In this document: one piece after another, positions 23,777 to 30,769 of the stretch | Numbering within the stretch: the first letter of the stretch is position 1 | Layout of the letters: every line of letters starts with the position of its first letter | DNA from: Acidimicrobiales bacterium | GTDB lineage: Bacteria > Actinomycetota > Acidimicrobiia > Acidimicrobiales > RAAP-2 | Direction of reading: 5' to 3' | Length of the DNA stretch: 30,769 nt | Assembly (NCBI GenBank): GCA_017883105.1 | Contig: JADGOF010000003.1 | Location: 1 to 30,769, forward strand | Program-made: the position numbers and the translations under genes | Notes under the pieces: model-generated | Databases searched by the model: none | Told to the model about the DNA's origin: nothing | Seen by the model: the letters and a program-made list of their open reading frames with translations, nothing else

Positions 23777-24210
23777 GCATGATCCGAGTATTCACTGACG
23801 CACGGCGACATCGACACTTCGACGAGCACGGCCAGTTCCTCGTCATGGCGGTGATCTTCATGACCATGTTCCTGGCGCTCGCCGGGCTTGTGGTCGACGG
23901 TGGCAGCTATCTCAACGCAAATGAGGCAGCGGCAACCGAAGCCGCCCAGGCGGCCCGGGCCGGTGCCGCGGCCCTCAACCCGAGCCAGCTGCATGCCGCC
24001 ACCCTCGAAATCAATACCCCACAAGCGGTCGCTGCCGCGGAGAATGCCATGGCAGCGGCCGGTCATCCGGGGACCGCGTGGGTGATCGGCTCCACGGTCT
24101 ACACCCACATCTCCTATGACCAGCCCACCCAGCTCCTTTCGATCATCGGCGTCACCAACATGCACGTCGACGTCACCGAGCAGGCAACCAACGTCGCTGG
24201 CGTCAGCTAA
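23773..24210 (+). CDS. TadG-like Flp pilus assembly protein (short)
   Basis: This 145-residue protein begins DEHGQFLVMAVIFMTMFLAL at about 17-36, matching the 'Tad' N-terminal domain of TadG-like proteins. AGLVVDGGSYLNANEAAATE follows and is typical of that family. Full-size TadG proteins carry a long extracellular (often von Willebrand A) region; this one stops after about 100 external residues, so only the N-terminal module is present. The start is in an ATGA overlap. It is the last gene of the tightly overlapping run. Confidence 0.8.
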   Translation: MSMIRVFTDARRHRHFDEHGQFLVMAVIFMTMFLALAGLVVDGGSYLNANEAAATEAAQAARAGAAALNPSQLHAATLEINTPQAVAAAENAMAAAGHPGTAWVIGSTVYTHISYDQPTQLLSIIGVTNMHVDVTEQATNVAGVS

Positions 24211-24231
24211 CCGGTGAAGAGAGGATCGGCC

Positions 24232-27200
24232 ATGTCTTCAAGTACCCGCCCCAGCCGGACGGAAATCGCAGAGGGTTTCGGCGCGCTGTTCGTCATTGCC
24301 GTCGGGCTTCTCGGCATCCCCCTGCTCCTCGCCACCATCGTCGGTTGGCCACTGCCCCACCACCTCCCGACGACCGGTCAGTTGCACTCGGCAGCGGGTT
24401 CACAGATCCCCGACGCATTTTGGCCCAAGGCGCTCGCGGTGATCGCATGGCTGGCGTGGGGGTACTTCGTGTTCTCGCTCCTCACCGCCACGATCGATGT
24501 CATCCGGAGCCGCCGCCGAGGTACATGGCGCCGGGCCGCTGGAAGAACGTCGATGGCAGCATTGGTCTCCGCCGTTATTGTCCTTGCTTCCATCCGAGGG
24601 TCGGCCGCGGCCCACCGAATCACCCCGCTGTCGGCCGTCACTGCTGTAGTTGATGCCTCCCCTTCCCCTGGCATCCTCCTATCGGTCTCCCACTCCACAG
24701 CTCCCACCTACACCGTCGTCCCCGGAGACAGCCTGTGGGACATCGCTGAATCCCACTACGGAAATGGCGAACAGTGGCACTCCATCTATGCGGCCAACGT
24801 CGGGGTCGTACAGCCCGACGGGCGGGCGTTGGATGCCACCAACTGGATCTACCCCGGTTGGAAGCTCGCCGTTCCCAATAGTCCGACACCGGCAACGGCG
24901 CCGATCTCGGAGCTGGCTGATACTGCGGTTCCCGCTACCCCGGCAGCCATCACCTGCACCGTCGTCCCCGGAGTCAGTCTGTGGAGCATCGCCGAGACCT
25001 ACTACGGCAACGGGGAGCAATGGCCCGCCATCTACGCCGCCAACGTCGGAGTCGCCCAACCCGGTGGCATGGCGCTGTCGGACCCGTCCCTCATCTACCC
25101 CGGCTGGACGCTCACGATCCCAGAGGCCATCTCTCCGCAACCAGCGTCATCCCTCCCGGCGGTAGCACCAGCCCAAGCCCCGGCCCCGTCTGTGCCCACT
25201 CCCCTGCCTCCAACATCGCCGGTTCTCGCCCCACCCATCGCTGCGAGCTCACCTTCGGTTCCGTTACCAACACCACACCCCGCATCGCACTCTATTTCGC
25301 AAGCTATTCCGCACACCGCACCAGAGCACCAGCCGCAGGTGAATGGTCATCGCACCGGCCCGACCGTGCCGTCCCACCTACCTACCGTGACCGCGCCGCT
25401 TGCCGCCACTACGCCTGTCGCTTCATCCCACCAGCGCGAGCGGGATCGTGTCGAACCAGTCACCTCCCAGGCTCCGAACCAGCTTGGAGAGCACAGAGGA
25501 AACCCCGAACTACCCGCCGTGGTAATCGGCGGCCTCGGCATCCTCGCTGCTGCGGTCATCGCCCGTTCGCTCCGACGGCGTCGCCGGATTGCCCGCATCA
25601 CCCTCCGTCCCGGGGAGATGATCGCTGCCTCTTCCGCTCCGATCCGCAACCTTGAGTCAGCCCTGGCTGCTCTGGTCGACAACTCGGAAGTCGACTGGCT
25701 GGACCTCGCCATGCGCCACTTGACCCAGGTATCCAACGACCGGCCCGGAATGGTCCCACCGATCCGGCTCGTTCGGGTGGGCGAACATGGCGTGGACCTC
25801 ATCCTGTCCGAAGCTGCCGGTGTCGCCCTCGGCGCGTTCGAGGTCGCAGAGGAGGGATGGGCATGGACGCTGCCGACAACGGCCGATCTCGCCGACCTCC
25901 AAGACACCAGCCGATCGGTTGCATGGTTCACCGCGCTGGTGCCAGTCGGTGATGACGAGGACGGCATGACGTACCTCGCTCCGATCGAGCCCGGGACCGT
26001 CCTTCCGGTCACCGGCCCGGGCGCTAACGACGTCATTGCCGCTATGGTCGCGACGGCCGAGAGCTGGCCGTGGGCCGGACACGTCACGGTGACCCGTGAT
26101 CCCAGCGAGGTGGCGGCCTCGATCGAGGTGCCATCACTCGACCACACAGAGGGGCAGAGGCGTGTGCTCTTCGTAGGATCGCCCTCGGATCTCATGCCCG
26201 AGGGCCTCTCTGCCGTAGGTGTCATCACCACCGGCGACTGTGCAGACGCCGAAATCGCCGTGCTGTGTTCCAGGGATGGCACTGTCGACATCATCCCGAC
26301 ACAACTTCGCCTCCGGGCATGCACACTCGCGCCGAACGCAGAGGCGGGAATTGCGGAGGCGTTCGCAACTGCAGCTACACCCCCGAGCACTCGCGAGCCT
26401 GAGCATCAGATGGTGCTCGGTGAAGGGTTCGGTCATGACCACGAATTGCCGTCGACTCCGATCGCCGATGCGACCCGAAGCGGCGCCGTGGAGGCGGAAC
26501 TCGAAATCCGCGTGTTGACGACCACAGCGTCGCTTGCCGGCGCAGTCGAGAGAACCATCGGCCGGAACGACAGGCACTTCGAGCTACTCGCCCTGCTGGC
26601 CCTGAGCGGTGGCCTCACCAAAGAGGACGCCCGCGCCTCGATCTACGGCTCTCGATCGAGCGCGGACAACATCACCAACATCGCCTCCCGAGCCCGCAAG
26701 CTGTTCGGTTCCGACTCGACCGGCCAGCCCTTTCTGCAAGAGGCGGGATCGCGGGGCATCCTCACGGTCTCACCCCGAGTCACGACTGATCTGACACAGC
26801 TTTGCCAGGCTGTCGCCGAAGCGAGCACCGCTGAACCCCACGACGCCATCAAGCTTTACGCCGAAGGCCTCGACCTCATCGAGATCAAGCCAGGTTCGAC
26901 CATCGTTCACACGTGGAGCTGGTGGGTGCACTACGCCACCATTGCCGAGAGAGCCGCTGTCCACGCCGCTTGCAACCTCGCCAGGCTCACGATTGACACC
27001 CAGGGGGACCTCGATGCCGCCCGCCATGGCATCAACCAGGCTCGCGCCGTTGCCCCCTACGCCGAAGAGCTCTACCGGTCGGCCATTGAACTGGCCGGGG
27101 TCGCAGGCAACCTCGGGTGGGCTCAGCGGGAGTGGGACGAGCTTCGTCGCATGCTGTCCGACCTGTCCCCTGGTGCGTCACCGAACCCCGAAACCGAAGC

Positions 27201-27288
27201 AATCTACCGTGCCGCGATGCAACCGCATCTTCCCGACGAAGGTGGAGCAGAACAGGCTTCCTATCCACTCGTCGTGGGCTTTCGTTGA
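24232..27288 (+). CDS. Transmembrane LysM x2 / BTAD regulator
   Basis: From ATG 24232 (GAGAGG site seven bases upstream; GTG 24214 is an alternative) the protein has 1018 residues. Three spans at about 16-39, 67-89 and 107-122 place two LysM domains outside: YTVVPGDSLWDIAESHYGNG at about 159-216 and CTVVPGVSLWSIAETYYGNG at about 241-299. A Pro/Ser/Thr-rich linker of some 120 residues follows. A fourth span (about 427-447, VVIGGLGILAAAVIA) with an RRRRR stop returns the chain to the cytoplasm. The internal part ends in a winged-helix-like segment (about 782-827) and a bacterial transcriptional activator (BTAD) repeat region (about 850-1010). LysM binds peptidoglycan and BTAD occurs in SARP regulators. 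A cell-wall-sensing membrane regulator or scaffold for the pilus is inferred. Confidence 0.87.
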   Translation: MSSSTRPSRTEIAEGFGALFVIAVGLLGIPLLLATIVGWPLPHHLPTTGQLHSAAGSQIPDAFWPKALAVIAWLAWGYFVFSLLTATIDVIRSRRRGTWRRAAGRTSMAALVSAVIVLASIRGSAAAHRITPLSAVTAVVDASPSPGILLSVSHSTAPTYTVVPGDSLWDIAESHYGNGEQWHSIYAANVGVVQPDGRALDATNWIYPGWKLAVPNSPTPATAPISELADTAVPATPAAITCTVVPGVSLWSIAETYYGNGEQWPAIYAANVGVAQPGGMALSDPSLIYPGWTLTIPEAISPQPASSLPAVAPAQAPAPSVPTPLPPTSPVLAPPIAASSPSVPLPTPHPASHSISQAIPHTAPEHQPQVNGHRTGPTVPSHLPTVTAPLAATTPVASSHQRERDRVEPVTSQAPNQLGEHRGNPELPAVVIGGLGILAAAVIARSLRRRRRIARITLRPGEMIAASSAPIRNLESALAALVDNSEVDWLDLAMRHLTQVSNDRPGMVPPIRLVRVGEHGVDLILSEAAGVALGAFEVAEEGWAWTLPTTADLADLQDTSRSVAWFTALVPVGDDEDGMTYLAPIEPGTVLPVTGPGANDVIAAMVATAESWPWAGHVTVTRDPSEVAASIEVPSLDHTEGQRRVLFVGSPSDLMPEGLSAVGVITTGDCADAEIAVLCSRDGTVDIIPTQLRLRACTLAPNAEAGIAEAFATAATPPSTREPEHQMVLGEGFGHDHELPSTPIADATRSGAVEAELEIRVLTTTASLAGAVERTIGRNDRHFELLALLALSGGLTKEDARASIYGSRSSADNITNIASRARKLFGSDSTGQPFLQEAGSRGILTVSPRVTTDLTQLCQAVAEASTAEPHDAIKLYAEGLDLIEIKPGSTIVHTWSWWVHYATIAERAAVHAACNLARLTIDTQGDLDAARHGINQARAVAPYAEELYRSAIELAGVAGNLGWAQREWDELRRMLSDLSPGASPNPETEAIYRAAMQPHLPDEGGAEQASYPLVVGFR

Positions 27289-27346
27289 CGAAGATGAACG
27301 GACTCTGTTGATCACTGGAAGTTCCGTCCGGCAGATCCACTGGCAC

Positions 27347-27369
27347 TGCCATCCCTGAGGGGAACGGCA
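27347..27369 (+). terminator. Hairpin after the pilus operon
   Basis: TGCC-A-TCCC-TGAG-GGGA-AC-GGCA forms an interrupted stem of eight pairs, 58 bases after the stop of the LysM-BTAD gene. There is no T run after it, so a Rho-dependent or weak intrinsic terminator is all that can be claimed. The remainder of the 232-base gap up to 27520 becomes more A/T-rich toward the next gene and shows GGGCGGAG before its start. Confidence 0.4.
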
Positions 27370-27520
27370 TTCGGGCGAAAGGGGAGGGTCTCGGCGCTCG
27401 CGTGGCGCACGAACAGGCCAACAGTGCGATGGTCGAAGATGCGTTTAAGTTTATCGAGCCGAATGACGATATCCCTCGGTAAGACGAGAGGGCGAATACG
27501 AAAGGGCGGAGTAACAACTG

Positions 27521-28177
27521 ATGATAGTCCTGTTTTTTCTCTGGTTCCTAGTAGTTATTGGTACCTCAATTTGGGCGTCCGTCGATGCGAATTCCCAGGC
27601 GCTCAATGGCAACCCGATCGGGCCATTTGGTCCAGGCGGATGGTTGGTGGCGTGCTTCTTGCTCTGGATAGTCTTCTTCCCCGTGTATCTCATCGCGCGC
27701 GCTTCATCGCCCAACAAGACTGAGCCGGTGTTGACTCGGGTGGCAAACCAAATTCGGGCCCCACTGCCAGGTGGGCTCGCTGCGGAGGCTCCACCTCAAT
27801 CGATTGCCGATGAACTCTCGAAGTTTGGCGAGCTTCATAAGACTGGGCTGATGAGTGAGGAGGAGTTCCAAGCTCAAAAGGCGCGGTTGCTTGGTCTTGA
27901 TGCCAGTAATGGTTTGAGAGCGCCGATGGCAACCGCTCCGGCTGCGCCTACGACACAACCGACATCGGTCCCGAATATCGCGCCCGCAACTCCTATCACG
28001 CCTTCAGCACGCCAGGCTCAAAGGGATCCACGCTACCCAATTGCCGGTCGTGACTCTTCCTCTGCTCCGCAAGTTAAGCAGGTCGGCGTCACCCAATGGG
28101 TGTGTCAACACTGTGGGGCGACGCTGCGAGAGGGTGCTGCATTTTGTACCAGCTGTGGCGACAAGGTGACCGGGTAG
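27521..28177 (+). CDS. Membrane protein with SHOCT and zinc-ribbon domains
   Basis: This 218-residue protein has two spans (about 2-20 and 41-60) joined by a short NPIGPFGPGG loop. A cytoplasmic SHOCT-type motif at about 95-125 reads IADELSKFGELHKTGLMSEE. After a Pro/Thr-rich linker comes a C-terminal zinc ribbon with Cys195, Cys198, Cys209 and Cys212 (CQHCGA...FCTSCGDK). SHOCT and zinc ribbons are oligomerisation or binding modules of small bacterial membrane proteins. Function is unknown. Codon and base use are visibly lower in GC than the pilus operon. The following gene starts seven bases after the stop, so the two are likely co-transcribed. Confidence 0.85.
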   Translation: MIVLFFLWFLVVIGTSIWASVDANSQALNGNPIGPFGPGGWLVACFLLWIVFFPVYLIARASSPNKTEPVLTRVANQIRAPLPGGLAAEAPPQSIADELSKFGELHKTGLMSEEEFQAQKARLLGLDASNGLRAPMATAPAAPTTQPTSVPNIAPATPITPSARQAQRDPRYPIAGRDSSSAPQVKQVGVTQWVCQHCGATLREGAAFCTSCGDKVTG

Positions 28178-28183
28178 CAGGTC

Positions 28184-29734
28184 ATGGCTCTCATATCGCA
28201 AGGACCGGGCTGGTGGATTGCGTCAGACGGTCGTTGGTACCCACCTGAATCACGGAGCGATATTCGTCTTTGCTCACAGTGCTCGACTCCATTTCAGGGG
28301 AGCGACCGATTCTGTATATCCTGTGGCTGCGCAAACTCGGACATAGGTGTAGCAGGGAGTGCTGAACCGCAGGTACCGGGCAGGTCGACCGCTCCGAGTC
28401 CAGCGGTCGGCAACCAGATTCCGCAGACCCTTACCCAACGCAGTGCTCCAGGAAACGAACAGACCCTCAGCGCCGATTCCTCACCTAGGGTCGCCGTCCT
28501 CGAACCACTTCGCCGGCGCTCAAGCCTGATTCTCTTGACTGTTGCAGCTAGCGTCTCGGCACTGGCCACGATTCTGCTCCAGGTGATTGTCGTGCACATG
28601 AGCGACCAGACCCTATGGTGGTTCGTTGTCAATGCGTGTATTAGCGCCGCGGCTTTCGTAGTCGCGGGATCTGCGTTCTTCCAATGTCGTCGATTCGCGT
28701 CAACCCTAATTCCGGCTCGCCATGAGGATGCACGGATCTTCGTCTTAGCTGCCGTCGCCCTATGGGCGATTGCTTTTGGCTGGGTCGAGACATCTGTGGC
28801 AGACAAGTTCAACTGGCCCAGCCTGGTCTGGGATATTGGTGACCTGGTTGGTTGGGTGAGTGGGTATGCGCTGCTAGGCGTACTTTGCTTTGTCTTAGCG
28901 GGTCGCTACCGGAGTTATCGCGGCGGGCGGAAGGGACGGTCCCCGGTTGCGCCGCTTGTTATCGGTGGCACCGGATTGGTCTTGTGTTCGGTTGGCGTCT
29001 TCTTGAATAGCTCATGGTTTCATTCCTCTGTTGGTAGCCAACTGTTTGCCGGCGGCCTCTTTGTTGTCGCGGCCTCACTGGGAACTGCCTCCGGGCTTAG
29101 CCTGGGACCAGCGCGATTGGCAGGGGCAGCGGTTGCGGTGGCTTTTATCGGATATGGATGGTATGAGGATGGAGGCAACTATCTGAGTTGGTGGGTGACA
29201 GCGGGTTGGATTGGTATCGCAATCGTTCTGTTGATTTCTGTAATAGGCGCTGGCGCCACGGCGCCAGGTGCACCGCCTGTCCTCTCAACCACAGTTATGT
29301 TCGCGGCTCGAAGCTGTATCAATGGTCATGACATGCCGGAGCCAGACGCATTCTGCTCAGTCTGTGGCAGCAAGCGATCCGGAGTACCGCAGGAAGCTTT
29401 AGCCCCGATGGCCTACGATCCCAAGGACTCCCAAGACTGGTTGGCCAAGAATGCCCGCATAGTCGTCGCAGCGATCGTTGTCGTCATCGTTGTCGTCATC
29501 GGCGGCATCGGCATTGCGGTTTCTAGTGGCTCCGGTCAGTCCCAGTCCTATAAGGATGGCTACTCCCAGGGGCAGTCGATCGTCGCCTCCGAAGCCCAAG
29601 GATCTGGCCTGTCACCCAGCGGCCAAACGACTTGGGATGGAGCACAGTGCAATCTGGATCTCGGCATCGAGACAAATGGCGATAACCAGGGTGACTGGCT
29701 CCAAGGATGTCTAGCTGCAACGGGCAATGGCTGA
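28184..29734 (+). CDS. Multi-span membrane protein with PGWW motif and two zinc ribbons
   Basis: The 516-residue protein opens with GPGWWIASDGRWYPPE (7-22), a short N-terminal motif I associate with Acidimicrobiia membrane proteins. A zinc ribbon follows with Cys30, Cys33, Cys44 and Cys47. The middle (about 115-365) is a polytopic region with roughly seven or eight hydrophobic segments. A second, atypical Cys/His ribbon (CINGHDMPEPDAFCSVCGSK) lies near 380-400. A strongly hydrophobic Val/Ile helix (VVAAIVVVIVVVIGGIGIAV, about 427-446) precedes a Ser/Gly/Gln-rich C terminus with two cysteines. No known transporter signature is visible. It may sense or organise something at the membrane, but its function is unknown. 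Confidence 0.82.
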   Translation: MALISQGPGWWIASDGRWYPPESRSDIRLCSQCSTPFQGSDRFCISCGCANSDIGVAGSAEPQVPGRSTAPSPAVGNQIPQTLTQRSAPGNEQTLSADSSPRVAVLEPLRRRSSLILLTVAASVSALATILLQVIVVHMSDQTLWWFVVNACISAAAFVVAGSAFFQCRRFASTLIPARHEDARIFVLAAVALWAIAFGWVETSVADKFNWPSLVWDIGDLVGWVSGYALLGVLCFVLAGRYRSYRGGRKGRSPVAPLVIGGTGLVLCSVGVFLNSSWFHSSVGSQLFAGGLFVVAASLGTASGLSLGPARLAGAAVAVAFIGYGWYEDGGNYLSWWVTAGWIGIAIVLLISVIGAGATAPGAPPVLSTTVMFAARSCINGHDMPEPDAFCSVCGSKRSGVPQEALAPMAYDPKDSQDWLAKNARIVVAAIVVVIVVVIGGIGIAVSSGSGQSQSYKDGYSQGQSIVASEAQGSGLSPSGQTTWDGAQCNLDLGIETNGDNQGDWLQGCLAATGNG

Positions 29735-29760
29735 CATCGTCAGTGAAAGCTGCCCATTGC
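29724..29760 (+). terminator. Nested stem-loop at the end of the PGWW gene
   Basis: GCAATGG (29724-29730) pairs with CCATTGC (29754-29760). Inside it CTGAC-ATC-GTCAG (29731-29743) forms a second hairpin stacked directly on the outer stem. The structure includes the stop codon of the 516-residue gene. There is no T run after it, so termination is probable only by position; a 3'-protective structure is the alternative. Confidence 0.45.
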
Positions 29761-29836
29761 TGCGCCCCCTTGTCGTGTTGAAAACCGATATCGAGCCCGT
29801 CTCTTCCGTACCGGTGGTTCGGAAGGCGGATCGACA

Positions 29837-30307
29837 ATGAGTGATGTCAGCCAAGGTGAGGGATGGTAGTTAGCGTCAGACGGTCAGTGGTACGCACCGC
29901 ATCTGCACCCCGAGTACAGGTCGTCCACCATCTCGGAGGCTCCGGTTGTGCAAGGTGCGACCAATAGCGATCCGGCGAACGAGCTATCGATACCGTGCCC
30001 TTTTGAAAACGGATCTCCACTGCCGACTCGGGGTCGTCGGATGACCAATGACAACACCTACGAAGGTTCGGGCTTCCCCATCTCGAAAGATGGGAGTGTG
30101 ACATCGACGAGTGCACCCGGGAGTGTGCTGCCACCTGTGCCGACGACGAGCCTTCGAGATTCCATGATTAAGAGGCCGCGGTTTTGTACTCGGCCAAGGC
30201 TACAGATCATGCTTCGGTCGGTGTCCGGTCGCCAAGTGAGTCGGGTGGTCGTTCCCGTTGTAGTCGGGGAACCAGCGCTCGAGCTCAGCCTGCTCTGGAA
30301 GTCGTAG
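29837..30307 (+). pseudogene. PGWW-motif gene interrupted by in-frame TAG
   Basis: ATG 29837 follows GGAAGG and reads MSDVSQGEGW, then TAG (29867-29869), then LASDGQWYAPHLHPEYRSS and on to a stop at 30305-30307. Compared with GPGWWIASDGRWYPPE of the upstream gene, TAG falls exactly on the second Trp of the motif: TGG to TAG. The frame stays open on both sides for 157 codons in total. The downstream part is Pro/Ser/Thr-rich and lacks the membrane spans of the upstream paralogue, so it has probably decayed or been truncated. A GTG at 29948 could start a shorter product but has no good ribosome site. This accounts for most of the 611-base stretch 29735-30345. Confidence 0.7.
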
Positions 30308-30345
30308 GACCAGACGGCATTCTCTTGAGATGCGGGGCGATCCCT

Positions 30346-30744
30346 TCAGCCAGCGTGCTTCAGCGTCGAGCGCTCGATCTGCTGCGCTCGCTGGTAACTG
30401 ACCCCTGCCAGCGTTGCCGAATCCCGTAGGGTCAGTCCTTCACTCCGGAGGGCAAGCACCGCGTTGCGCACCGCATCGCTCGCCGCGGTGCCGATCTCCT
30501 CGGCTTGCCGTCGCAATGCGACGGCTTCGCGGGCCGCTGCACCTGCAGCGCCGGGGTAGATCGTTTCGATCTGAATCGCGTAGGTCCCAGGCTTCTCCCC
30601 GGTCATCAGTTCGACCACTTCGGCCACGTCACCTGACACCTGATCAAGCCGTCGCGCCTGGCTGACCGCCCCAGGCAGTTCGGGCACCGTCACCACCCAC
30701 CAGCCGGTGGAGTCCCACTCGCATCGCACCGTGTAGGTCTTCAT
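30346..30744 (-). CDS. HicB-like antitoxin with C-terminal HTH
   Basis: This 132-residue protein has an N-terminal HicB fold with YTVRCEWDSTGWWVVTVPEL and a following helix (about 3-55). A linker and helical segment come next, then a C-terminal helix-turn-helix LRDSATLAGVSYQRAQQIER (about 108-127). HicB proteins neutralise HicA RNases and repress their own operons; the HTH here would bind DNA. ATG 30744 is preferred over an in-frame start at 30762 because GGAGG lies about five bases before it. No HicA-like small double-stranded-RNA-binding protein is visible downstream. A partner could lie beyond the window, or this may be a solitary HicB-type regulator, as is frequent in actinobacteria. Confidence 0.82.
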   Translation of the reverse strand: MKTYTVRCEWDSTGWWVVTVPELPGAVSQARRLDQVSGDVAEVVELMTGEKPGTYAIQIETIYPGAAGAAAREAVALRRQAEEIGTAASDAVRNAVLALRSEGLTLRDSATLAGVSYQRAQQIERSTLKHAG

Positions 30745-30769
30745 CGTCCCTCCTCTATCCATTTCTCAC

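Noticed and set aside
1..30769. CRISPR array, rRNA genes or insertion-sequence transposases
   Set aside because: No regularly spaced repeats, rRNA sequence or transposase motifs were seen; the only repeats are short tandem units and one dispersed pair.

Overview
The window is high-GC actinobacterial DNA. The features pointing to Acidimicrobiia or a close relative are many GTG starts, 4-base stop/start overlaps, a gram-positive-type Tad/Flp pilus locus with a LysM-BTAD regulator, and an N-terminal 'PGWWxASDGxWYPPE' motif that I associate with that class. This placement is an inference from gene content.

Region 1 (1-2.9 kb): a tRNA with a CAU anticodon on the minus strand, then a complete tyrosine-recombinase integrase preceded by a tandem 11-mer. 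Next come two translationally coupled plus-strand genes: an uncharacterised 274-residue protein with a C/C/H cluster and a DUF488 protein.

Region 2 (2.9-15.1 kb): a minus-strand operon of three very large genes, joined by GTGA/ATGA overlaps. In order of transcription they are a 1762-residue DEAD-like helicase with a DUF1998-type cysteine domain and a C-terminal Vsr/DUF559-like nuclease, a 964-residue SNF2-type helicase, and a 1346-residue Eco57I/PglX-type adenine methyltransferase. Together they look like a compact anti-phage system related to class 1 DISARM, with a DruE/MrfA-like helicase in place of separate DrmA and DrmB. The helicases would act on invading DNA, the methylase would mark self, and the nuclease domain would be the effector.

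Region 3 (15.1-16.3 kb): mostly non-coding. It contains a short minus-strand reading frame resembling the N terminus of the SNF2 helicase (probably a relic), a 16-base dyad, two copies of a 62-base imperfect direct repeat (77 percent identical, 698 bases apart), and between the copies a small excisionase-like helix-turn-helix gene.

Region 4 (16.3-27.3 kb): a plus-strand Tad/Flp pilus operon. It runs lipoprotein, secreted Gly-rich protein, CpaB/SAF protein, TadZ, TadA, TadB, TadC, Flp-like prepilin, two TadE-like pseudopilins, a TadG-like protein, and a large membrane protein with two LysM domains outside and a winged-helix/BTAD region inside. No prepilin peptidase is present in the window.

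Region 5 (27.3-30.8 kb): lower-GC DNA with two zinc-ribbon membrane proteins, a pseudogene interrupted by a TAG in its signature 'GWW' motif, and a minus-strand HicB-like antitoxin with a C-terminal helix-turn-helix and no visible HicA partner.
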